The notes below the pieces were generated by a model. That model ran no database searches and was not told the DNA's origin. It saw only the letters and a list, made by a program, of their open reading frames with translations. This document shows positions 34,855 through 42,762 of a DNA stretch of 64,000 bases, piece after piece (within the stretch, counting starts at the first letter, position 1; every line of letters starts with the position of its first letter). A program made the translations under genes and the position numbers. Location of the stretch: contig NZ_AP018448.1 of NCBI RefSeq assembly GCF_030294945.1, positions 5,486,001-5,550,000 on the forward strand, read 5' to 3'. The DNA is from Streptomyces graminofaciens. GTDB taxonomy: Bacteria; Actinomycetota; Actinomycetes; Streptomycetales; Streptomycetaceae.

Positions 34855-35442
34855 ATGCGCCGCGCCTTGATCGTCGTAGATGTGCAGAACGACTTCTGCG
34901 AGGGTGGCAGCCTCGCGGTGGCCGGGGGTTCCGATGTGGCCGCCGCCATCACCGAGCTGATCGGCCAGGCGGCCGGCCCCGGCTACCAGCACGTGGTGGC
35001 CACCCGCGACCACCACATCGCCCCTGGCGGCCACTTCTCCGACAACCCCGACTACGCCCACTCCTGGCCCGCGCACTGCGTCGCCGGCACGGAGGGCGTG
35101 GGCTTCCACCCGAACTTCGCCCCCGCGATCGCCTCCGGTGCGGTGGACGCCGTCTTCGACAAGGGGGCGTACGCCGCCGCGTACAGCGGCTTCGAGGGCG
35201 CCGACGAGAACGGCGTCACCCTCGCGGACTGGCTGCGCGCCCGCGAGATCGACGAGGTCGACGTGGTCGGCATCGCCACGGACCACTGTGTACGCGCCAC
35301 CGCCCTGGACGCCGCGAAGAACGGCTTCCGCACCCAGGTCCTGCTGGATCTGACGGCCGGGGTGGCGGAGGAGAGCACCGAGCGGGCGCTGGAGCAGCTG
35401 CGGAAGGCGGGGGTGGAGCTGTCCGGGAAGCCGGTCGTCTAG
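34855..35442 (+). CDS. pncA: Nicotinamidase / pyrazinamidase
   Basis: The 195-residue hydrolase converts nicotinamide to nicotinate. The catalytic triad is visible: Asp9 in VVDVQNDFC, Lys in FDKGAYAAAYSGF, and the nucleophilic Cys in GIATDHCVRATALDA. Metal-binding Asp/His residues lie in TRDHHIAPGGHFS. It pairs functionally with the upstream pncB. The stop TAG is part of the CTAG end of the MITE-like element that follows. Confidence 0.95.
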   Translation: MRRALIVVDVQNDFCEGGSLAVAGGSDVAAAITELIGQAAGPGYQHVVATRDHHIAPGGHFSDNPDYAHSWPAHCVAGTEGVGFHPNFAPAIASGAVDAVFDKGAYAAAYSGFEGADENGVTLADWLRAREIDEVDVVGIATDHCVRATALDAAKNGFRTQVLLDLTAGVAEESTERALEQLRKAGVELSGKPVV

Positions 35443-35607
35443 GGCCCTTCTGATGGATCTCCGTGGGAGAAGGAGCGGCGTTCGGTGCGTGCTCTCGGCG
35501 TGCCGGGCGGAAGGCCTCGTACTGGACGTACCTGGGCTTTCGTCTGGTGCGGCGAGAGTGCGTGCCGGGCGTCGCGACGCCGCGGAGATCCGTCAGAAGG
35601 GCCCTAG
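35439..35607 (+). mobile_element. MITE-like palindromic element with 25-bp terminal inverted repeats
   Basis: The 169-bp element is bounded by CTAG. Its ends, CTAGGGCCCTTCTGATGGATC (continuing CTCCG) and the complement at 35583-35607, match at 24 of 25 positions. The interior arms are also imperfectly complementary around a GTACTGGACGTAC centre, so the whole can fold as one hairpin. It has no transposase. CTAG is the sort of target used by IS5-type elements; a parent IS is not in the window. Confidence 0.82.
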
Positions 35608-35641
35608 GGCCCTGGCCGACGGCCGCTGAGCCGCGGGCCGG

Positions 35642-36046
35642 TCACACCCGTGTCGTCGGCCTCCTCAGCAGCGCCCTGATCGGGTGCCAGAGCTCCGTCG
35701 TCGTGGTCGCCCGGCACGGTGGTGACGTACGCCATATCAGGCCGTCGGGGTGGTGGAGGACCGCCGTGATCTCGTCCGGGGTCGGTGGGGCCGCGTTGCC
35801 GCGGAGGTAGATCGCCCGCATGCCGAGGTTGCGCAGGCGGGTCAGGGCCCGGGCCCGGTTCGCGGCCAGGACGAGGACGCGGACCGTGCCGTCGTCGGCC
35901 GGTGGCGGCCCGTCGGCGGCGCGCGGGACCGGCCTCGCGATGCTGGGAGCGGGCCTCTCCGTGGAGCCCGGTGCCGTGGTTCCGGGCAGGTTCAGAGCCA
36001 CGACGACATTGCCGTCGGGCAGTCTGCAGAAACCTCCTGCAGCCAT
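35642..36046 (-). CDS. Small conserved protein of unknown function
   Basis: From the ATG at 36046, behind GGGGGAG, the product has 134 residues: MAAGGFCRLPDGNVVVALNL, a Pro/Ala linker, then VRVLVLAANRARALTRLRNL and AAPPTPDEITAVLHHPDGLI. The second half looks like a small alpha/beta domain. No signal peptide, and no family I recognise. It follows the M6 protease gene on the same strand but a terminator separates them. Confidence 0.68.
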   Translation of the reverse strand: MAAGGFCRLPDGNVVVALNLPGTTAPGSTERPAPSIARPVPRAADGPPPADDGTVRVLVLAANRARALTRLRNLGMRAIYLRGNAAPPTPDEITAVLHHPDGLIWRTSPPCRATTTTELWHPIRALLRRPTTRV

Positions 36047-36108
36047 GTCGGTCACTCCCCCGTGTGCGTCGGTGTCAATAAGAAATCCACAGCACGCACC
36101 TAAACACG

Positions 36109-36143
36109 TCCGGCCGCGACCCGCCAAGGGGGTCGCGGCCGGA
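36109..36143. terminator. Hairpin terminator of the M6 protease gene
   Basis: A perfect 14-bp stem, TCCGGCCGCGACCC, has a 7-nt loop, 27 bases past the protease stop. Confidence 0.85.
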
Positions 36144-36169
36144 TGGTGTCTGACCTGCGGAAATGCGGT

Positions 36170-38524
36170 TTACTTCACCGCGCGGCCGACCTCGATCGTG
36201 ATCGTGGAGCCGTCCTTGGCCTCCTTGAGGATCGCGATCTTGGTGTTGGTGTCAGTGATCTTGACACCGGCGGTCGGGGTCTTCTTGCTGTAGTACGTGT
36301 GGGTGTGGTCGTTGAACGTGGACACACCCTTCTTCGCCTTGATCTTCGTCTTGACGTCCGCGTTGTGCAGCGTGATCCCGTCCGTGCCGTACAGGCTGAA
36401 CGGCGAGTCGTACGACTGGATCCGGCTGCGCATCAGCGTGCCGTCGGACCACTTCAGCGGCGTCGAGTGGGAGTCGACCGGAAGGACCAGACCGACACCG
36501 GGGTGCTGGCTGGTGTTGTTGTCCTTCTGGGAGGTGTCCCACTTCCAGATCAACAGGCCGTTCTGGTAGGCGTAGTGCTCCACCCAGTCCGGACGCGTCG
36601 TCGAGAAGCCGAAGTTGTACGGGCCGACCTTGAGGGTCTTGTCGTACGAGACGTACTGGCGGTTCTCGGCGATGTAGTACTGCTCGTAGTCCGAGGAGTA
36701 GTTCGCGCCCTTGCGGCTGAAGCCGGTCGCCGTCCAGGCGGCGTCCGCGGTCTCGGCGTTGTCGGCGAAGACGGTCGAGCCGTCCGCGGTGACCGCGATC
36801 TGGTCGGCCGCGAAGCCCTTGAGGGCGAGGCCGCCGTCGGTCTGGTAGCGGAAGCGCAGGTCGATCTTCTTGCCCGCGTAGGCGTCGAGCGGGAAGACCA
36901 GCTTCTGGTACGCCTCGACCGAACCGGTCAGGGCCGGCTTGTCGCTGCCGTCACGGGTGATCGCCGTGCCGTCCGCGGTGCCGTCCAGCGCCGTCCAGTT
37001 GGCGCCGCCGTCCGTCGACACCTCGGTGTAGAGGTAGTCGAAGTCGCGCTCGATGTCCCACCAGCCGTCGAGCGTCAGGGACGCGGCGGACTTGCCGGTG
37101 AGGTCCACCGAACGGGACAGCGTGTTCTTGAGGTTGTTGCCGCTGCCGCTCCACCACTGCGTGGCACCCTGCGACGGCTGCACGATCTCGGTGGTCACCG
37201 CCTTCTTCGGCAGCTCGACCACGAGGGCCTGCTTGTCCTTGGTGTTGTACTCGGCGACACCCAGCTTGTGCTTCGACTTCTTCGCGGCCTTCGCCACGTC
37301 GTAGTTCAGCCAGCCGAGCTGCAGCTTGTCCCAGGCGGTCATGTCGCCGGGCAGGTCACCGATCTCGTTCTTGCCGGTGCCGAGCCAGGAACCGGACGAC
37401 ATCAGCGTCCAGAAACCGGTGGAGTTCTCGGCGCCGGTGCCGGAGGTGTCGTAGTGGTCCGGCAGACCGAGGTCGTGGCCGTACTCGTGGGCGAAGACAC
37501 CGAGGCCGCCGTTCTCCGGCTGGATGGTGTAGTCGCCGACCCAGATGCCGGAGTCGCCGATCTGGGCGCCGCCCAGCTTGTTGTTGGCCGGGCCGGTGGC
37601 GCCGGCGTCGGTGCCGAAGGCGTACCAGCGGTGGGCCCAGATGGCGTCCTCGCCCTGCGCGCCGCCGCCCGCGGACTCGTCCTCACCGGCGTGCACGATC
37701 TGGAAGTGGTCGATGTAGCCGTCGGCCTCGTTGAAGTTGCCGTCGCCGTCGAAGTCGTAGCGGTCCCACTGGTCGTACCCGGACAGCTGCGCCTTGATCT
37801 GGGCGTCGGTCTTGCCCTTGGCCTTCTGGTCGGCGACCCACGCGGTGACGCCGTCGGCGACCGCGTACCACGCGCAGTTGTCGGGGTCGCACTTGTTGGA
37901 ACCGTAACGGGCCTCGTTGTAGGGGACCTTGACCCAGTCGGAGACCGTGCCCGCGATCGAGTAGCGGCCCGAGGACTGCTTCTCGTAGTACTTCTTCATG
38001 GACTCGGTGGTCTTGCCGGTCCCGAAGTACAGGTCCTGGTAGTGCTTCTTGTTGTAGTCCGCCTTCCAGGCGGTGCTGTTGTCCTTCTTGCGGTTCGGCT
38101 TGGCTATCTTGTTGTGCAGCGGGCCGGCCGTGCCGCCGTAGCGGGAGTCGACCTGGTTGCCGAACTCGACGAGGATCGTGAAGATCTTGTCGGTCTTCTC
38201 CCGGCCGAGCTCGACGTACTTGCTCGTGCCCTTCTTGCTCTTCAGCTTCACGACCTGCGAGCCGTTACGGTTCTTGACCGTGGCGTCGCCGGATATGACC
38301 TGCTTCAGGGCTTCCTCGCGCTGGGCCTCCTGCGTCTTGCTCAGGGGGCCGTCGAGGTCGTGTTCGGCGTGCTCGGCGTGGTCCGCCGGGTCGTGCCGGT
38401 CCACGGACGCCGCAGGCGCGGCTTCGTCCGCCTGCGCCACCGCGAAGGTCGAGGCGGTCGCCGCGGCCGTGGCGAGTGCGACGCCGATCGCGGCCGCTCT
38501 GAACGTCCAGGGTCTACTGGTCAC
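36170..38524 (-). CDS. Secreted M6-family metalloprotease (immune inhibitor A type)
   Basis: The GTG at 38524, behind GGGAGG, gives 784 residues. A signal peptide (FRAAAIGVALATAAATAS...AQA) and an acidic/His-rich propeptide precede the M6 domain. It contains a calcium-like YDFDGDGNFNEADGYIDHF and the zinc motif HEYGHDLGLPDH (HExxHxxGxxD). A C-terminal MAM/beta-sandwich-type region includes WWDIERDFDYLYTEVSTDGG. Such proteases are exported and degrade host or environmental proteins. An in-frame extension to 38620 lacks a signal-like start. Confidence 0.93.
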   Translation of the reverse strand: MTSRPWTFRAAAIGVALATAAATASTFAVAQADEAAPAASVDRHDPADHAEHAEHDLDGPLSKTQEAQREEALKQVISGDATVKNRNGSQVVKLKSKKGTSKYVELGREKTDKIFTILVEFGNQVDSRYGGTAGPLHNKIAKPNRKKDNSTAWKADYNKKHYQDLYFGTGKTTESMKKYYEKQSSGRYSIAGTVSDWVKVPYNEARYGSNKCDPDNCAWYAVADGVTAWVADQKAKGKTDAQIKAQLSGYDQWDRYDFDGDGNFNEADGYIDHFQIVHAGEDESAGGGAQGEDAIWAHRWYAFGTDAGATGPANNKLGGAQIGDSGIWVGDYTIQPENGGLGVFAHEYGHDLGLPDHYDTSGTGAENSTGFWTLMSSGSWLGTGKNEIGDLPGDMTAWDKLQLGWLNYDVAKAAKKSKHKLGVAEYNTKDKQALVVELPKKAVTTEIVQPSQGATQWWSGSGNNLKNTLSRSVDLTGKSAASLTLDGWWDIERDFDYLYTEVSTDGGANWTALDGTADGTAITRDGSDKPALTGSVEAYQKLVFPLDAYAGKKIDLRFRYQTDGGLALKGFAADQIAVTADGSTVFADNAETADAAWTATGFSRKGANYSSDYEQYYIAENRQYVSYDKTLKVGPYNFGFSTTRPDWVEHYAYQNGLLIWKWDTSQKDNNTSQHPGVGLVLPVDSHSTPLKWSDGTLMRSRIQSYDSPFSLYGTDGITLHNADVKTKIKAKKGVSTFNDHTHTYYSKKTPTAGVKITDTNTKIAILKEAKDGSTITIEVGRAVK

Positions 38525-38979
38525 TTGAGGTCCTCCCCCGCGCCCGTCTCGCGCGGAAGGGATGTCCTGGTCGTGGAGGAAGTCCGCGCGCGGTATACGC
38601 GTGTAGTCAAGTGACGACATTCGACAGGAGTTTCGAGATAAAAGACAGATCTTGACTTGAGCAGGTCAAGTGCACTAACGCGTCTACAGTCACGCACCGT
38701 TCGTTATCCGGACGTTATGAAGTCACCTCAACCGGCGCGCGCCCCCGTCCACTTCGTGGACCTCATGACTCCGTGCGCCCCCCGTGCTCCCCGTGCCGTG
38801 GGTCAGGTCACGCTTACCTGTCGTTCCGCTCGGGCACCCTGGCGAATAGAGTCGATTGGCGGAGCGCCGGAAGTCGGCCAAAGCCAAGCCGACGGCACTG
38901 CTTCACCTTTGATTCGTATCCGTAACCTCCCCGCATCGTGAGAGGCACGGGGAGGTCCCCACCCGAGGACACGATTGCC
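38525..38979. other. Divergent intergenic region, M6 protease / small membrane protein
   Basis: These 455 bases carry no gene I trust. On the protease strand TTGACC occurs near 38666-38671 within CTTGAC-N8-GTCAAG (38652-38671), a possible -35 or operator. No matching -10 is clear. Confidence 0.4.
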
Positions 38980-39270
38980 ATGCCTCGTCCGACGACCGCA
39001 CAGCTCGCCTACGGCTCCTGCACCGTGATCTTGTCCACCCTCGCCATGCTGCTGCTGTCACAGACGAGTTCGGGCATGGGTATCGCGGTGATCGCCCTTT
39101 CCGCCCTCGCCCTCGGCCTGCTCGTCGCGATGACGGTGCCGCTGCCGAAGACCGTGTCGAGCACCGCCGCCCGCCCGGTCGCGCCCAGGGCGCCCGCCCC
39201 CGCCCCGGTCATCCCGGTCCCGAGGCCGGAGGCGGTCCGGGAGCCGGTGCACGAGACGACGGCTTCCTGA
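38980..39270 (+). CDS. Small membrane protein with Pro/Ala-rich tail
   Basis: The 96-residue product has two membrane helices (TVILSTLAMLLLS, GIAVIALSALALGLLVAMTV) separated by a short Ser/Gly loop, followed by a disordered PAPAPVIPVPRPEAV tail. The layout resembles small cell-envelope proteins of Streptomyces; no family recognised. It is alone and is followed by a strong terminator. Confidence 0.75.
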   Translation: MPRPTTAQLAYGSCTVILSTLAMLLLSQTSSGMGIAVIALSALALGLLVAMTVPLPKTVSSTAARPVAPRAPAPAPVIPVPRPEAVREPVHETTAS

Positions 39271-39301
39271 GACAGCGGAACGAACAGTCGCTGAAACGCT
39301 T

Positions 39302-39330
39302 CGGCGGGTCCGTGAGTCACGGACCCGCCG
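39302..39330. terminator. Hairpin terminator
   Basis: CGGCGGGTCCGTGA pairs with TCACGGACCCGCCG (11-14 bp). It lies between the small membrane protein and the convergent RDD gene. Confidence 0.88.
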
Positions 39331-39375
39331 TTGTCGTGCCGGGCGGTTCTTGGCGTGGTCCGCCTCACGTTCGCG

Positions 39376-40044
39376 TCAACCGGTGCTGACCACCACCGTT
39401 TTAGCCGCCTTGTCGTGAAGGCCCTGCTTGTACGGCTTGTCGAAGAAACTCCAGCCGCCGGCGATCGCGGTCCAGACACAGGCACAGCAGAAGGCGAAGG
39501 GCAGCCAGAGCACGGCCGCGCGGGTCAGCGCGGTCTGGACGTTGGGCGTGGAGCCGTCATTGAGGTTCGCCACCCGCAGCTTCAGCAGCTGCTTGCCGAC
39601 GGTCTGGCCGTTCCGCACGCTGAGGACGGTGTCGTACGCGATGTAGAGGATCGCCGCGAGCGCCTCCTGCGCGAAGGACTTGCCGAACTCCCAGTCGTCC
39701 GAGTCGACCGTGTACTGGCTGAACCGGAAGGCCCAGGCCAGCAGCAGCACCACGACACCCACGATGAGCATGTCGATGATCCGCGCGAGCACCCGCTTGC
39801 CGCTGTCGGCCAGCGGAGGCATGCCCGAGAGCGGGTCGTTGGGGTACTGGCCGCCGCCGTAGGGGTCACTCCCGTAAGGGCCACCGCCGTAGGACGGGGG
39901 TGGCTGCGGGCCGCCGTACGGCGGCTGCTGCTGCGGGGTGTCGTACGGAGAGCCGCCGCCGCCCTGGTCCGGCGGGGGCTGCTTCCTGAACGGGTCGTCG
40001 TCCGGGGACGGGCCGGAGCCATAGGGGGGCGGTTCGCTGCTCAT
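39376..40044 (-). CDS. RDD-family membrane protein with Pro/Gly/Tyr-rich N-terminus
   Basis: The 222-residue protein has a ~75-residue low-complexity head (PPYGG, GPYGSDPYGGG) and then an RDD domain. RVLARIIDMLIVGVVVLLL carries the R...D that names the family, AYDTVLSVRNGQTVGKQLLKL the second signature, and CACVWTAIAGGWSFFDK the last helix. RDD proteins are integral membrane proteins, some tied to ion homeostasis; the role is unknown. A second RDD gene lies 191 bases upstream on the same strand. Confidence 0.88.
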   Translation of the reverse strand: MSSEPPPYGSGPSPDDDPFRKQPPPDQGGGGSPYDTPQQQPPYGGPQPPPSYGGGPYGSDPYGGGQYPNDPLSGMPPLADSGKRVLARIIDMLIVGVVVLLLAWAFRFSQYTVDSDDWEFGKSFAQEALAAILYIAYDTVLSVRNGQTVGKQLLKLRVANLNDGSTPNVQTALTRAAVLWLPFAFCCACVWTAIAGGWSFFDKPYKQGLHDKAAKTVVVSTG

Positions 40045-40146
40045 GGCCCGAGTCGACCGCGAACCCTTCGGCATCGCATCCGGCACGGGGCCGTACGGGC
40101 GAAGGGGGAAGGAGGAAGGGGGAAGGAGTATGGACGGGACTTCCCA

Positions 40147-40231
40147 TACCCCCGGGGTTCTACGGGCTCTCCCCTGCCCCCGGGGTTCTACGGGGCCCTC
40201 CCCTACCCCCGAGGTACTACGGGCCCTCCCC
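40147..40231. repeat. 28-29 bp tandem repeat, three copies, next to a stop codon
   Basis: Units beginning TACCCCCGGGGTTCTACGGG start at 40147, 40175 and 40204. They lie between the stop of the larger RDD gene (40236) and the start of the smaller one (40044). Confidence 0.8.
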
Positions 40232-40235
40232 TCCT

Positions 40236-41933
40236 CTACCCCGCCACGAACGTGTGCGCCGCCTTGTCGTGCCAGCACTGGCGCCAGGGCCTGTCCCACA
40301 GGCACCACAGGATGCCGACGACACCGATGCCGAGCAGGCCGGAGACCGTGTGGACGAGCCAGCGGCGCAGGGAGCGGCCGAACGTCGGGGGTTCGTGGCC
40401 CTCGATGTCACGGACCTCCAGGCCGAAGAGCTTCTTGCCGAGCGTACGGCCCCACTTGGCGGTGGGCAGTACCTCGTAGAAGGCGCTGACGAGGAACAGG
40501 ACGCCCAGGACGATGCCCAGGTAGACCGAGGTCGTGCCGTCGACCAGCCAGACCGTGACCTGTTCGCCGGAGAGCTTGGCCGCGTCGATCTTGTCGTTGA
40601 TGTGGTCGAGCGCCTTCGTGCCGAACGGCACCGCCGCCGCGGCCGTGACCGCGCCGACGACGAGGCTGTCCACCAGCCGGGCGGCCAGCCGCTTGCCGAG
40701 CCCCGCGGGCCGGGCCTCCGCCTGCCGCCGGACCACCGCCTGGAACGGGTCCTCCACCACCGGCTTCCAGGGCGCGACCGGCTGATCGTCCTCACCACCG
40801 GCGAGCCGGTGCACCTGCTGGGCCCAGGAGGGCTGTCCACCACCGGGCCCGCCGTGCATCGGGAGCGCGGAAGGTGTGGAGGGGGTGGTGGTCTGCGGGG
40901 GCACGGCCGGTGTGGGCTGTGCCGGCTGCGGGGGTCGCTGGGCGAAGGAACCCCCGGGCTGCGGCTGCGGCTGCGCCGGCGGGGGTACCTGCGGCTGCCG
41001 CTGGGGCGGGGCGGCGGGGGTAGGGGCCGACGAGGCCGAAGCCCCCGGGGCCGGCTGCGGGCTCTGGAGAGGGGTGCTCTGCGGGCCCGAGGGTGCCGTC
41101 GGGGGCGTGGGGGTCGCGGTCGGCCCCGCCACCGGGGAGGAGGACCGCTGCTGGGTCAGTCCCAGGGCCTGCTGGGCGGCGGCCTGGGCGTTGGTCAGCG
41201 GGGCGCCGAAGACTCCGGCGGGCGTGCCCGCGCCCCCGCCCTGCTGCCCCGTGCGCGGGGAGGGCGTACGGAACGTCATGGTGCCCTCGGGCTGCGACGG
41301 CTCCGCGCCCTCGGCCGCCCGGGGGCGCGCGGAGGTGTTCGGGCGGCGGAAGACCACCGTGCCCTGCGGGGCGCCGGGGTCGTCGTCCCCGTCCGCCGGC
41401 GGGATCGTCGCCGTACCGTCCGTGCTGGCCGTACCCCCGAACCGGCCGTCGGCGCCGGGCACACCGGGTGCGCCGCCGAACGGGCCCTCGAATCGGGCCT
41501 CACCGTCGGCCGTGCCCGCCGCTCGGGCGGGGTCCTCGCCCGGGGCGGGCGTGCGCGGGACCCGGGGGTCGGGGCCCGTCGGGGCGCCCCAGGAGACCCG
41601 GCGGTCCTTGTCGCCGCCGAAGCCGGTCTGGCGGGAGCGGTCGGCGCCCCAGGCGGAGGCGGGCTCGGGGCGGTTGCCGTGCAGGGCGTCGGAGGAGGCG
41701 GAGCGGCCGCTGCCGGGCTCGGGGTCCTCGTCGAAGAAGTGCGGGCCCGTCTCCTCCACGGCGGAGCCGCCCTGCGGCGGGGCGAGCGGTTCGCCGTCCG
41801 AGGGCGCCGGACGGCTGGTGCCCGGCACCCAGGAGGCGCCGTTCCAGTACCGGACATATCCAGGAATGGACGGATCCGGGTAATACCCTTCGCGGGGCCT
41901 GTCGTCACCGGGGGCCGGAGTTGGGGCGCTCAT
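40236..41933 (-). CDS. DUF2510 - disordered - RDD membrane protein
   Basis: This 565-residue protein opens with a DUF2510 motif (GYYPDPSIPGYVRYWNGASW). A ~330-residue Pro/Gly/Gln/Ala-rich linker follows, then a C-terminal RDD domain (GLGKRLAARLVDSLVVGAVT, AKWGRTLGKKLFGLEVRD, HTVSGLLGIGVVGILWCLWD). The tail WRQCWHDKAAHTFV resembles the end of the neighbouring RDD protein (YKQGLHDKAAKTVV), so the two are paralogues. Function unknown. A 22-bp inverted repeat lies in its probable leader. Confidence 0.88.
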   Translation of the reverse strand: MSAPTPAPGDDRPREGYYPDPSIPGYVRYWNGASWVPGTSRPAPSDGEPLAPPQGGSAVEETGPHFFDEDPEPGSGRSASSDALHGNRPEPASAWGADRSRQTGFGGDKDRRVSWGAPTGPDPRVPRTPAPGEDPARAAGTADGEARFEGPFGGAPGVPGADGRFGGTASTDGTATIPPADGDDDPGAPQGTVVFRRPNTSARPRAAEGAEPSQPEGTMTFRTPSPRTGQQGGGAGTPAGVFGAPLTNAQAAAQQALGLTQQRSSSPVAGPTATPTPPTAPSGPQSTPLQSPQPAPGASASSAPTPAAPPQRQPQVPPPAQPQPQPGGSFAQRPPQPAQPTPAVPPQTTTPSTPSALPMHGGPGGGQPSWAQQVHRLAGGEDDQPVAPWKPVVEDPFQAVVRRQAEARPAGLGKRLAARLVDSLVVGAVTAAAAVPFGTKALDHINDKIDAAKLSGEQVTVWLVDGTTSVYLGIVLGVLFLVSAFYEVLPTAKWGRTLGKKLFGLEVRDIEGHEPPTFGRSLRRWLVHTVSGLLGIGVVGILWCLWDRPWRQCWHDKAAHTFVAG

Positions 41934-41966
41934 GTCCGTCGTCCCGTATCTGTTCGGAGGTGGATA

Positions 41967-42021
41967 GGGGGTGGTTCGAAAGTCCCGCGAGGGTGCTGTG
42001 CGGGACTTTCGAACCACCCCC
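41967..42021. promoter_or_regulatory. Perfect 22-bp inverted repeat upstream of the RDD gene
   Basis: GGGGGTGGTTCGAAAGTCCC continuing GC (41967-41988) is exactly complementary to 42000-42021, with an 11-nt loop. It starts 34 bases upstream of the RDD start codon, so the hairpin would form in its 5' leader if transcribed. Confidence 0.75.
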
Positions 42022-42266
42022 TGGGGGTCAACCACATCTACCAGACGACGGCAAGTCCCATGACCGCTGCCGCCGGACCTGCCCCATTCGCGCACGGATC
42101 TGCTACGGGGAGCGGGCCGTGAACCCCTCGGCGAACGCATCGGTGATCTCAGTGGGTGAACTCGTCGAAAAAAGTTCTGCGAACCCGCGTAATGATCCGG
42201 GACCCACTCCGCTCTCACTCGTACGGGCCCGCCCAGGAGGCCCCGTACCGGAGAGGAAGTCACGCC

Positions 42267-42743
42267 ATGCAGCAGACCGTCGTGGAGCGCGAGCTGGAGC
42301 TCAAGCTGGTCCTGTCGCCGGAGCACAGCATCGCCGTGCCGGCCAAGCTCGGCTACCGCAGCGACGACCCGTACGCCGTCCACATCACCTTCCACATCAA
42401 CTCCGACCGGCCCGTGCACTGGACGTTCGCACGCGAACTGCTGGTCGAGGGGGTGTTCCGGCCGTGCGGGCACGGGGACGTGCGGGTGTGGCCGACGAAG
42501 GTGTCGGGCCGCAGTGTCGTGCTGATGGCGCTCAGTTCGCCGGACGGGGACGCCCTCCTTGAGGCGCCGGCCGCCCAGGTGTCGGCGTGGCTGGAGCGCA
42601 CCCTGCGGGTGGTCCCGCCGGGTTCCGAGGTCGAGCGGCTCCGGATCGACGACGGCCTGGCCGCGCTGCTCGCCCCGACCCCGTCCGACGACCTGTACCT
42701 GCGGGACCCGTGGCCGTCGGACGAGTCGAAGGACGGTGAGTGA
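42267..42743 (+). CDS. ssgG: SsgA-like sporulation/cell-division protein (SsgG-like)
   Basis: The 158-residue SALP-family protein starts at an ATG behind GAGAGGAAG. The family core is present: VPAKLGYRSDDPYAVHITFH, WTFARELLVEGV, GDVRVWP and SSPDGDALLEAPAAQVSAWL. SALPs are restricted to sporulating actinomycetes and guide septum placement and spore maturation. Assignment to SsgG rests on its position beside an FAD oxidase and hpd, as I recall for S. coelicolor; the subfamily is less certain than the family. Confidence 0.85.
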   Translation: MQQTVVERELELKLVLSPEHSIAVPAKLGYRSDDPYAVHITFHINSDRPVHWTFARELLVEGVFRPCGHGDVRVWPTKVSGRSVVLMALSSPDGDALLEAPAAQVSAWLERTLRVVPPGSEVERLRIDDGLAALLAPTPSDDLYLRDPWPSDESKDGE

Positions 42744-42762
42744 CGGCCGGGGGCCCGGTGGG

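Noticed and set aside
36143..38614. Open frame of 823 codons on the + strand
   Set aside because: It is antisense to the M6 protease, whose signal peptide and zinc motif are clear; the frame reads as Val/Leu/Arg-rich low-complexity sequence typical of a high-GC shadow.
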